A stretch of 64,000 nucleotides of DNA from Nitrosomonas sp. (lineage in GTDB: Bacteria > Pseudomonadota > Gammaproteobacteria > Burkholderiales > Nitrosomonadaceae), in the NCBI GenBank assembly GCA_016703745.1, contig JADJBK010000007.1:1-64000 (forward strand), read 5' to 3'. Under the pieces are notes generated by a model. It ran no database searches and was not told where the DNA came from. It saw only the letters and a program-made list of their open reading frames with translations. Every line of letters starts with the position of its first letter. Within the stretch, counting starts at the first letter, position 1. Below are positions 36,044 through 43,468 of the stretch, in pieces. Made by a program: the position numbers and the translations under genes.

Positions 36044-36344
36044 GGGGTCGTCTCAGAAAACGGAAAATAAAGCACGTTAATGCGCCGGGAAACTGTGAAG
36101 GAGTAAAGGGTGAGAGTCCCCTACAACACAAGTACAAAAGTAGCTTAACTCATGAAATTTTATGCAAGACGAAGCTCTGACATGTGGGGAAACTACATGC
36201 CGTGCTTTGAGATACGGCCAAATAATTTTGGCCGTAGATTACCTCTGGCGTAGCAGCGCCAAGGTTGGCGCGGGAAAGTTCAGGCCGTTGCGACCGCTGC
36301 TACCGGCTTTAACGTGCTTTATTTTCCGTTTTCTGAGATGCCCC
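36044..36344. mobile_element. Tn3-family miniature element (TIME-like)
   Basis: The ends match the 38-bp Tn3/Tn21-type terminal repeat: GGGGTCGTCTCAGAAAACGG at the left, continuing with AAAATAAAGCACG, and an inverted copy at 36307-36344. The 300-bp interior has no gene. The stretch 36090-36170 (AAACTGTGAAGGAG, GGGTGAGAGTCCCCTAC) looks like part of a group II intron RNA domain, though this is uncertain. No target duplication is visible. Confidence 0.7.
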
Positions 36345-36349
36345 CTGAA

Positions 36350-36463
36350 TGACATACTGGATAACCCGTCCAACAAAATTCTATGAAACTTTGGTGCCGT
36401 TTGTTTAAACGCACCCATTGGTGATGCTCGCCAAAGATAGTGCCTCAATAATCTTCTGCCTCT
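36350..36463 (-). pseudogene. Short unidentified remnant
   Basis: The minus strand reads RRLLRHYLWRASPMGAFKQT, then APKFHRILLDG without a start. It sits between the TIME element and the tetR gene and looks like the end of a lost coding sequence. No family is assigned. Confidence 0.25.
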
Positions 36464-36464
36464 A

Positions 36465-37061
36465 TCAGTGCAGCGCTTGGCTGTCATCGGTTACTCCGGC
36501 GATACGGCATAGAACACGGGCATCGAAACTCGTGTGGTCACCCAGTGTCCAGTCGACAAAGCTGGCACCTTCCAGCAAACTCAGAATCTGACGGGAGCAC
36601 GCCTTTGTATCAGTGCCACGCTGTATCTGCTGACTAGTCAAGCCTTCATCAAGCAATTTTTGCAGCCACTGGAGTTGAAGTTGAAAGAAATATCTAGTCA
36701 GTTCCTGCAAACGCTCGGGCAGCACCGCCATTTCTGCGGCCAGTGCACCGCATAGCGGCAACCGCCCTTCTTTCGCGCTTGCCATGAACCACTTGGCAAA
36801 AGCCACCAAGCGGTCACCCACGAATGAATGCACTCGTTCTATTTCATCGAAAGCCAGCGCAACCCGCTCGACATAAGCTTGCACGACAGCTACCCCAAGG
36901 TCTTCTTTGCTGGGGAAGTGATAGTGAATGCTAGCCTTGCGAATGCCGATGGTTTTTGCCAAATCTGCATAGCTAAAGGCAGAGTAGCCCTTGGAACGCA
37001 GCAGCGACTCAGCTGTCTGCATGAGGGATTCTCGTGTGCTAGAAGGCACGGGGTGGCTCAT
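36465..37061 (-). CDS. TetR-family repressor
   Basis: The 198-residue protein has an N-terminal TetR HTH (SYADLAKTIGIRKASIHYHFPSK...) and a C-terminal ligand-binding helical domain. It is downstream of the osmC-like gene on the same strand (10 bp gap), and a strong palindrome upstream of that gene is a likely operator. It probably controls the osmC/tetR operon in response to an electrophile or oxidant. Confidence 0.85.
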   Translation of the reverse strand: MSHPVPSSTRESLMQTAESLLRSKGYSAFSYADLAKTIGIRKASIHYHFPSKEDLGVAVVQAYVERVALAFDEIERVHSFVGDRLVAFAKWFMASAKEGRLPLCGALAAEMAVLPERLQELTRYFFQLQLQWLQKLLDEGLTSQQIQRGTDTKACSRQILSLLEGASFVDWTLGDHTSFDARVLCRIAGVTDDSQALH

Positions 37062-37071
37062 GGTAGTAACT

Positions 37072-37626
37072 CTACTTCCCGTTCACGACCAGCTTAGGGA
37101 CCATGCGGATGGCACGGGCGAAATTGGCGAAGTTTGGCGAGGTTCGCATGACTTCCTGATGGATTTTCTCCATTTGCTCGGCGGTGCCATCGGCATCGAT
37201 ATGCACGGTGTACTGAATCTCGTCGTAGCCAGGATTGACCCCATTGTCCAAACCCAGGAAACCGCGCAGGTCGAGCGCGCCCGTCGTGTCGATCTCTAAA
37301 GAACGCACCGTAACACCCATGCCGGCCGCGGTGGCCACATAGCCTACAGTCATGCACGCGTTGAGTGCTGCCATCAGCAACTCCTGTGGATTTGGCGCGG
37401 AATTTTCGCCCAGCAGTTCGGGAGGCTCATCGGCCACGATGGTGAAGTCACGTGCGTGACTCTGCCCGCGCAAGCCGTAGGACTTCACGGTCGCCACCGA
37501 GCGCGTCTGACCATCCCAGCGAGTATGGACTTCAAATTTAGCCTCGGCATTGCTGGGGTTTTGACGGATACCTTCGGCAAACTGTGTGAGAGCAGCTACA
37601 TTGATGCCATTGAGCGAAGAAGTCAT
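37072..37626 (-). CDS. OsmC-family protein
   Basis: The 184-residue protein has the OsmC/Ohr pattern: a catalytic Cys in LLMAALNACMTVGYVATAAGM and a preceding Glu/Arg region (DEPPELLGENSAPNPQELLM). Ohr/OsmC proteins reduce organic peroxides. Whether the second Cys is present is doubtful: only one obvious Cys is seen, so the activity may differ. Confidence 0.82.
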   Translation of the reverse strand: MTSSLNGINVAALTQFAEGIRQNPSNAEAKFEVHTRWDGQTRSVATVKSYGLRGQSHARDFTIVADEPPELLGENSAPNPQELLMAALNACMTVGYVATAAGMGVTVRSLEIDTTGALDLRGFLGLDNGVNPGYDEIQYTVHIDADGTAEQMEKIHQEVMRTSPNFANFARAIRMVPKLVVNGK

Positions 37627-37688
37627 GAGGTACCTTTAAATAGATTAATGGAAGAGAAGCATGCATTTCACTTATGCATGTCAGTATA

Positions 37689-37706
37689 CTACCTACTAGT
37701 AGGTAG
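37689..37706. promoter_or_regulatory. TetR-type operator palindrome
   Basis: CTACCTACTAGTAGGTAG is an 18-bp perfect palindrome 60-80 bp upstream of the osmC-like start, followed by a further GTAG. Its length and position fit the operator of the adjacent TetR regulator. Confidence 0.65.
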
Positions 37707-37811
37707 GTAGTCAAGCGGCTGAATGCTTGATTGTTGGATCTGTCGCATTAAGCAATTCTTGGCAATTTTTCTTCAATGAAATCATTGAGAGATTTGGTCG
37801 AAAAACGCTTA

Positions 37812-39005
37812 AGGAACCTCTGATTAATTCCCCGCAAGTAATATAATTCTGCATCAAACTTTTTCGAGAAGCTATTCATGAAACCTTACCAACAGATGAG
37901 TTTTGCTGATGCCGAATACGCCAATAAGGGCAAAGTCACGCGCCGCGAGAAGTTTCTCGATCAACTTGACGGGTTATTGCCTTGGCAGGCTATGATTGAT
38001 GTTATTGAACCACACTATGCGCCAGGCAATGGGCGTGGCCGCAAACCATTTGCCTTGGAATTGATGCTGCGCGCGCATGTTGCGCAAATTATCTACAACT
38101 ATTCCGATCCGGGCATGGAAGATGCGCTGTATGAGATTGAATCACTGCGCCGTTTTTGCGGCATTCGTCTGGAAGCCGTGCCGGATGAAAGCACCATTTT
38201 GCAATTTCGGCATTTACTGGAAAAACACGGGTTAATGGATCAGATCTTCCAGGTCATCAACCAAACGCTGGGTGAGCGTGGGTTGTTCTTGAAAGCCGGC
38301 ACCATCGTCGATGCCAGCCTGATTGCCGCGCCGACTTCAACCAAAAATAAGAGCCGGTCGCGTGATCCAGAAATGCATTCCAGCAAAAAGGGCAATCAAT
38401 GGTTTTTCGGCAGCAAGTTTCATATCGGCGTCGATCATGAAACCGGGTTGGTGCATACGCTCAAAGTAACCTCGGGGCATGTCAGCGACGTTGCCGAAGC
38501 CGCCGCCCTGCTGCATGGCGAGGAACAGTTTGTCCATGGCGATGCCGGATATCAGGGGCTGGATAAACGCCCGGAGATGCCGGCAGAAAACCCTCCAGTC
38601 TGCGTAATCACGATGCGTCCGGGCAAACTGGCCAGGCTCACGAAAGACGATTCCGGCGCGGCTCAACTACTGCGCGGGGCCGCCCGCGAACTGGCGAAAC
38701 GCCGCGCCAAAGTCGAACACGTGTTTCGGGATATCAAAATCCGCTTTGGGTATGCTAAAAATCGCTATCGCGGCCTGGCCAAAAATGCGGCCCGTTTGAC
38801 CTTCCTGACAGCCATTGCCAACGTCATCCGTGGTGATGCTTATGAACGTCGATGTCTTGTTGCGTCTGAAATTTGAAAACAAGCCAGTAAATGAGCTTGT
38901 TTCCAGAGAGGAACGGCTGTTTTCATAAAAATCAGCGTCACTATTTGAAGTAGTGGTCAGTTTTTGAGTGACTGCCGTTCAGAATGTTTGTTTTTCAGAG
39001 GTTCC
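37812..39005 (+). mobile_element. IS5-family element
   Basis: GGAACCTCTGA and TCAGAGGTTCC bound 1194 bp. The target duplication is TTAA (37808-37811 and 39006-39009). Confidence 0.87.
37878..38876 (+). CDS. IS5-family transposase (IS5 group)
   Basis: This 332-residue DDE transposase begins MKPYQQMSFADAEYANKGKV. Catalytic residues are in GTIVDASLIAAP, VHGDAGYQGLDK and RAKVEHVFRDIK. The frame is intact and an ATG with a nearby GAGAAG is plausible. Confidence 0.88.
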   Translation: MKPYQQMSFADAEYANKGKVTRREKFLDQLDGLLPWQAMIDVIEPHYAPGNGRGRKPFALELMLRAHVAQIIYNYSDPGMEDALYEIESLRRFCGIRLEAVPDESTILQFRHLLEKHGLMDQIFQVINQTLGERGLFLKAGTIVDASLIAAPTSTKNKSRSRDPEMHSSKKGNQWFFGSKFHIGVDHETGLVHTLKVTSGHVSDVAEAAALLHGEEQFVHGDAGYQGLDKRPEMPAENPPVCVITMRPGKLARLTKDDSGAAQLLRGAARELAKRRAKVEHVFRDIKIRFGYAKNRYRGLAKNAARLTFLTAIANVIRGDAYERRCLVASEI

Positions 39006-40321
39006 TTAATGCGACAGAGCCCCGCTGGACGCTTATAGAGCGAATGGAACGTGCGATTGGAGCTTCCAAGCGTGACGGAAATATGTTTGCCATTCTGTTC
39101 ATGGATCTCGACGGATTCAAGGTCATCAATGATTCTCTTGGGCACTCAACTGGGGATGAAGTCCTGAAGGCGTTCGCGCTGAGATTGCTGCATTGCGTGC
39201 GTGGCCGCGACACGGTCGCCCGGCTGGGAGGTGATGAATTCGTGGCATTGCTCGAAAATATAGCGACTACGGACGATGCAGCAGAAATGGCGGACAGCAT
39301 ACTCAGCCGCATGCGCCAAGGCCTATGGGCCGAAGATCAGCCTCTACAGGTGATGCCGAGTATCGGAATTACACTGTTTCCACAAGACGGGGATACCGTT
39401 GAAGAACTGCTGAAGAATGCGGATGCCGCGATGTACGAAGCAAAACGGGGTGGACGTGGCACCTACCGATTTTTTGAGATAAGTATGAATGAAGCGGCCA
39501 CTCGCACGCTGCAGATTCAGCGTGCCTTGCACGAAGCACTCAAAGCCGGTTACTTCTCACTGCATTTCCAGCCAAAATTCCGTGGTAGCAATAGCGAGCT
39601 AGTCGGTGCCGAGGCGCTACTCCGTCTGCACCATCCAGAACTTGGATTTTTGTCACCAATGGGGTTTATCCCGATCGCTGAACGTTCCGGACAAATCGTC
39701 CCAATAGGATATTGGGTGGTACGTGAAACTTGTCAACAACTACGCCGCTGGAAGGAAGCCGGTTTGCCAGCAATCAAGGTGGCAATCAATTTATCTCCCC
39801 GACAACTAGAACAGCCGGATCTGATCACGATGATGCTGGATATTGTCCAATCTGAGCAAATCCCATGTGAACAGATTATGTTTGAAATCACGGAAACCGC
39901 GGCGATGCAGGATGCACTTAAAACAACTGATATGATCCGTAAGTTCCAGGAAAACAACTTCGAGATTGCCATCGACGATTTCGGGACAGGTTATTCGAGC
40001 CTTGCCTACTTACAACGCTTCCGTGCCAAACAACTGAAAATAGATCGTTTTTTTATCAGTGGTATGGATAAGTGCGGGCCTGAAGGCAGTGTTATCGTTT
40101 CTGCAATAATTAAACTTGCCCATACACTCGGAATGGATGTGGTGGCTGAGGGTGTTGAGACCGATTCGCAACTCAAGAAATTAAAAAGCATGATGTGTGA
40201 TGAAGTACAGGGATTCCTACTGGGCAAGCCTGTAACAGCAGACAAATTTAGCGAATTGCTGCATCAGCATACAGCCCATAATTTAACCAGGTTCCGGGAA
40301 AGCCAGGTAAGCGCTCGATGA
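38984..40321 (+). CDS. GGDEF-EAL protein, N-terminally truncated
   Basis: After about 14 codons derived from IS and MITE sequence, the frame becomes a GGDEF domain (FMDLDGFKVINDSLGH, active loop RLGGDEF) and then an EAL domain (GAEALLRLHHP, NLSPRQLEQPDL, IDDFGTGYSSLAYL, DVVAEGVET). The normal lead-in to the GGDEF domain (LTGLPNR) and any sensor are missing. Both active sites look intact, so cyclic-di-GMP synthesis or hydrolysis is possible if it is expressed. Confidence 0.8.
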   Translation: MFVFQRFLNATEPRWTLIERMERAIGASKRDGNMFAILFMDLDGFKVINDSLGHSTGDEVLKAFALRLLHCVRGRDTVARLGGDEFVALLENIATTDDAAEMADSILSRMRQGLWAEDQPLQVMPSIGITLFPQDGDTVEELLKNADAAMYEAKRGGRGTYRFFEISMNEAATRTLQIQRALHEALKAGYFSLHFQPKFRGSNSELVGAEALLRLHHPELGFLSPMGFIPIAERSGQIVPIGYWVVRETCQQLRRWKEAGLPAIKVAINLSPRQLEQPDLITMMLDIVQSEQIPCEQIMFEITETAAMQDALKTTDMIRKFQENNFEIAIDDFGTGYSSLAYLQRFRAKQLKIDRFFISGMDKCGPEGSVIVSAIIKLAHTLGMDVVAEGVETDSQLKKLKSMMCDEVQGFLLGKPVTADKFSELLHQHTAHNLTRFRESQVSAR

Positions 40322-40649
40322 ATTCGGTACTATCAAAATACACATTTTTATCCCATGCACTTACTCAATGCTTCAGCAACCCCTTCGGTATTAACAGTCG
40401 TTGCGCGCACTACGCCGAAGACAATCTACTTTTTTCATACATCCGTACCGCCTGCTCCCTGAATTCCAGCGCATACACTGCCCCCGACATTTATTCCATT
40501 TCTATCCCCTCTTCTCTTTCCGTATTTTGGCATCAAGCGTAAGTGAAAGGATCTGCTGTTGATCGTGTTTGCTACTTCGTAGCTGATCATTATGGTAGCT
40601 AGCACCGCCTGACTCATGGCCTACCTGAATCACCTGAAGTGACCCTTTC
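40322..40649. other. Gap without a recognised gene
   Basis: This 330-bp stretch has only short ORFs without family features. No repeats, stems or promoter-like boxes stand out. Confidence 0.4.
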
Positions 40650-40958
40650 TTAGGCTGATGTTTTCGATTCATTCAGCATATGCAGACGTTTAACCTGAAT
40701 ACGATCTATTTGATCGCGCATTTGTGCCACATCATAGGCCAGCTGCATTTTGAGCCAATGTTCCGGTGTTCCGCCAAAAGCCTTTGAAACACGAATAGCC
40801 ATTTCTGGCGATACAGATGCTTTTTCGTTTATAACTCTGGAAAGGGTTGTTCGCACTACACCCAAAGCTTCTGCGGCATCGGTAACACTCAGCCCTAAAG
40901 CCTCTATACAATCATGTTTAATAATTTTCCCCGGATGTATCGGATTCTTCATAACCAT
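40650..40958 (-). CDS. higA: HigA-type antitoxin
   Basis: This 102-residue XRE-type antitoxin starts with NPIHPGKIIKHDCIEALG and has an HTH (VTDAAEALGVVRTTLSRVINEK), typical of HigA. AGGAGG stands before the ATG at 40958. It follows the toxin gene by 12 bp, the usual reversed order of higBA. Confidence 0.87.
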   Translation of the reverse strand: MVMKNPIHPGKIIKHDCIEALGLSVTDAAEALGVVRTTLSRVINEKASVSPEMAIRVSKAFGGTPEHWLKMQLAYDVAQMRDQIDRIQVKRLHMLNESKTSA

Positions 40959-40970
40959 ATTTTTTACCTC

Positions 40971-41249
40971 CTAATGATAATCTACCAAATCAACATCATA
41001 GGACACGCCATCTTCAAATCTGAAAATAATCCTGTGGTTTCTAGACATGGTAACGCTATAGAAGCCGCGTTTATTTCCCGTCAAAGCATGCAGCCCATAA
41101 CCGGGTATATCAATATCTTCTAGACAACTCGCTTCATCCAAAACAGATAAGAAGCGTTCGGCTTTATCTGCAATATCGGGGCGTAATTTGCTTTTATCGC
41201 CTGCCTGATAAAGACGCTTCAAGCCACGATGCTTAAAATTGTCAATCAT
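40971..41249 (-). CDS. higB: HigB/RelE-family toxin
   Basis: The 92-residue RelE-like mRNA interferase begins MIDNFKHRGLKRLYQAGDKS and has the family end (RNHRIIFRFEDGVSYDVDLVDYH). HigB toxins cleave translated mRNA on the ribosome. The pair likely adds post-segregational stability. Confidence 0.87.
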   Translation of the reverse strand: MIDNFKHRGLKRLYQAGDKSKLRPDIADKAERFLSVLDEASCLEDIDIPGYGLHALTGNKRGFYSVTMSRNHRIIFRFEDGVSYDVDLVDYH

Positions 41250-41320
41250 ATCGTACCGTATCGCGTATCGCTTCGCGCGTCAAGCTCTTGTTGTATATAT
41301 TTGCTACTTTCCTGATTTCT

Positions 41321-41342
41321 ACTTTACGAATATTTGCGACAG
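41321..41342. repeat. 22-bp IS6-type end, inverted partner of 3403-3424
   Basis: ACTTTACGAATATTTGCGAC (start of a 22-bp match) is the exact reverse complement of 3403-3424. It lies at the junction between cargo (higBA) and the replication region. Confidence 0.55.
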
Positions 41343-41599
41343 AGTCCAATACAGATACTGCTCGTGGTTTGGTTCTTTTGTTTTTCTTTTGGCGTAAATT
41401 TTTTTGAATTTTTAAGCGTAAATTACTACTAAGAGTTGTCTTATTAATGATTTAAGTTTTTTTAGTGGAATATAAAATATTTCTAAAGTAGATAAGTTCT
41501 GTGCCGATATAGGTTATGGATTGTTTTTTGTAATTGTGAGCGTAGCGATCAATAAAATGTTTTTGGTTTGAATGAATTGGTATTTTCATACGAAGGTAA

Positions 41600-41730
41600 A
41601 CATTTCTTCTTGTTATAAAAAACTATCTGATTAATGTCCGACACTTAATATTTGAGCTAACCGACACTTAATTTTAATTATGCAAAGTTATGCACAATGC
41701 GGCTATTTTTCAGCGGCTATTTAAGCTAGA
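41600..41730. other. Candidate origin of replication (oriV)
   Basis: CCGACACTTAAT occurs twice (41638-41649 and 41661-41672, 23 bp apart). TTATGCAAA (41678-41686) and TTATGCACA (41688-41696) follow: the second fits the DnaA box consensus TTATNCACA exactly and the first has one mismatch. The tract is AT-rich and lies downstream of repA, where FII-type origins are found. The rest of 41250-41848 has no gene. Confidence 0.55.
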
Positions 41731-41848
41731 AAAGAGAGAGTTTTTCTTTTGGAAGGAATGAATGGCCTCATGAGGGGAGGTTAAGCCCATAAAAGGAGAC
41801 CATTAGTACTAATTGGTGTTGCTAGTAATTTTTAGGAAACGGGGTATC

Positions 41849-42670
41849 CTAAAGCAGCAGTTTTTCAGCCTCTTCGAAACATTTATCTCTGTCCCAGTCC
41901 ATATTCTTTTCTTTCAGCTCGGCGGCTTTTAACTGTAGCCGCTTTCGATATTCTATGTCGGGTGGGGCAGTGGTTTTATTTTTGGTATGATTATTTTGTT
42001 TTTGACTGACCTTACTGGCCTTTTTATAGGCTGATTTTAAAGAGAGGGTATTTCTGGCTTGACTGGTTCGGGTAACTAACTTTTCTGCCCAGTCTTTTAT
42101 TTTATCCTTTAGACGTTTACTGGCTTTGCAGCGCTCTTTTTTCAGCATTTCAGCAAGACCGAGAAGTCCAAACAAATCTTTTGTAATTGTCTTAACAGCT
42201 GCCAATCCTTTCCATGACCCGTCGGGTTGTTGTTCGCGTGGCTGTGACACAGTGACAATGCAAGCGATCTTGAGATCATGAATCGCACGCTCTATTCGCC
42301 TGGCTTTCATCCCCGTATCAAGCGCAATGTACTCAAGCGTATAGTTTAAAAATCCATCCGGAGTAGGATTTCCGACTCTTAAACTAACCAAATCTACACG
42401 TTTTAACAGCGCTTTAAGCAAGAGTACGCAAGATTCGCGGCGTTCACTACGTTGTTTACGCGTGCTGCCATTTGCGAAGTTCAGGGAAGGAATTAATTTT
42501 GGTCGAATGAAATATGCATCGAGGCGTTCCATACATAACGTGAGTATGCGGGGAATACCACCTTTACCTACCAGCGCAGGCTTAACAAGTGTTAATACCG
42601 GTTCTACTGGATTATGGCCGCAGTAGTTGCCACCACCGTTAATTCTTTTTGTGAATTTTCTCGGTATCAA
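41849..42670 (-). CDS. repA: FII-like replication initiator RepA
   Basis: About 273 residues. The pattern GGNYCGHNPVEPVLTLV, a winged-helix-like middle (EYIALDTGMKARRIERAIHD) and a basic helical C-terminus resemble RepA proteins of the IncFII/IncL/M group. There is no ATG at the N-terminus; the TTG at 42670 lies 3' of AGGA in the stem 42671-42706 and is the best start. A leader ORF overlaps it. Identity to a named Rep type cannot be given. Confidence 0.7.
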   Translation of the reverse strand: MIPRKFTKRINGGGNYCGHNPVEPVLTLVKPALVGKGGIPRILTLCMERLDAYFIRPKLIPSLNFANGSTRKQRSERRESCVLLLKALLKRVDLVSLRVGNPTPDGFLNYTLEYIALDTGMKARRIERAIHDLKIACIVTVSQPREQQPDGSWKGLAAVKTITKDLFGLLGLAEMLKKERCKASKRLKDKIKDWAEKLVTRTSQARNTLSLKSAYKKASKVSQKQNNHTKNKTTAPPDIEYRKRLQLKAAELKEKNMDWDRDKCFEEAEKLLL

Positions 42671-42779
42671 AATTATTCCTAGTATCTTTTTTCACTAGGA
42701 ATAATTGAGTTGTGATTAAACTTTTTTGTGATTTAGTAGAAAATCTTGTTGCTAAACCCAAAGTTTTGTTATAATGCAT
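42639..42779 (-). CDS. Possible repA leader peptide
   Basis: This ATG-started frame of 46 codons begins MHYNKTLG, lies between the antisense-RNA target and repA, and ends inside repA. RepY and Tap leader peptides of IncI and IncFII plasmids occupy the same place and make repA translation dependent on their own. AGGA is 12 bp upstream, a little far. This is a prediction from arrangement only. Confidence 0.4.
   Translation of the reverse strand: MHYNKTLGLATRFSTKSQKSLITTQLFLVKKDTRNNFDTEKIHKKN
42671..42706 (-). promoter_or_regulatory. Hairpin sequestering the repA ribosome site
   Basis: AATTATTCCTAGT (42671-42683) and ACTAGGAATAATT (42694-42706) form a 13-bp perfect stem with a 10-bp loop immediately before the TTG of repA. 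In the mRNA the 3' arm includes AGGA six bases before TTG, so the stem should block translation. Confidence 0.6.
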
Positions 42780-42862
42780 CAACACACTGTTTCCTAGTTT
42801 CTAACTGCTTGGCGTGGAAAGAACTTAACTGTGTGACCCGGCCTCCCAGCCGGGTTTTTCTT
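42746..42862 (+). ncRNA. Probable antisense RNA controlling repA
   Basis: TTGTTG (42746-42751) and TATAAT (42770-42775) form a plus-strand promoter opposite the repA leader. The transcript of about 80 nt would end at the GC-rich stem CCCGGCCTCCCAGCCGGG followed by T residues (42837-42860). Short pairings (CACAC/GTGTG and TTTCC/GGAAA) suggest a folded target-binding hairpin, as for CopA/Inc RNAs. Confidence 0.6.
42837..42862 (+). terminator. Rho-independent terminator of the antisense RNA
   Basis: CCCGGCC, TCCCA and GCCGGG form a strong stem, followed by TTTTTCTTTTC. It ends the short RNA from the promoter at 42746. Confidence 0.75.
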
Positions 42863-42992
42863 TTCTGCTTCAGTTAAGTTCAAAAACAAGTGAATCTTCC
42901 TGACTTCACTTTTTATTTTTCTTTTTTAATTTAAAAATTAGAAATTAGAAAAATACTATCCCAACGTACTATACATTGTTTTTCCGCACTAC

Positions 42993-43343
42993 TTATAATT
43001 TAATTGCTTTACTGAGCTTTTCTGATATCTCAGTCGTAGTAGCTTTATTATTTTCGTACTTGATATTCATCAACCGACCTGTTTCTGGCATTTTGTCAAA
43101 ACAACTCAGAATGTGCTTAATGTATTGTGATTCTTTTTTTTGGTAAAGCACATTATCTTTTTTATCAATATGAACGACTTCCCCAATATTATCTTTTGAT
43201 GTATTGGCATCTACTGCATTGTACAAATTATATATACCAGGGTTTATTCCATGAGCTTTCTTAACTTTTTCTGTTTTCCATTCTCCGCTCATGTCGTTCT
43301 GAACTAATTTCTGTCCATTCATGACGATTAATCGCTTTCTCAT
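42993..43343 (-). CDS. kfrB: KfrB-domain protein
   Basis: This 116-residue protein carries the KfrB signature GIYNLYNAVDANTSKDNIGE and HIDKKDNVLYQK, known from IncP plasmid KfrB. Kfr proteins are membrane- or nucleoid-associated and help plasmid stability. The start may be at 43343 or at the Met eight codons later. It stands between repA and the korB-like gene on the same strand. KfrA and KfrC were not found. Confidence 0.7.
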   Translation of the reverse strand: MRKRLIVMNGQKLVQNDMSGEWKTEKVKKAHGINPGIYNLYNAVDANTSKDNIGEVVHIDKKDNVLYQKKESQYIKHILSCFDKMPETGRLMNIKYENNKATTTEISEKLSKAIKL

Positions 43344-43468
43344 ATTGAAACGTCACTTTTTAAATGTTTTAACTCAATAATTCTAGAGTTATTCATATTC
43401 GAAGGTCGATATCAAGCAAAAACATACTATTTTTATTAAAAAGTTATATAAGCATAATATATCTATTT

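Larger units (their letters stand above)
37736..39021. mobile_element. IS6-type MITE interrupted by an IS5-family element
   Basis: GGATCTGTCGCATTAAGC (37736-37753) and TTAATGCGACAGAGCC (39006-39021) are the two ends of one MITE. Without the 1194-bp IS and one TTAA, the unit would be about 88 bp, as at 14737-14825. The IS landed inside the right end. Confidence 0.7.

Noticed and set aside
40435..40617. Minus-strand 60-codon ORF
   Set aside because: No features and no ribosome site.
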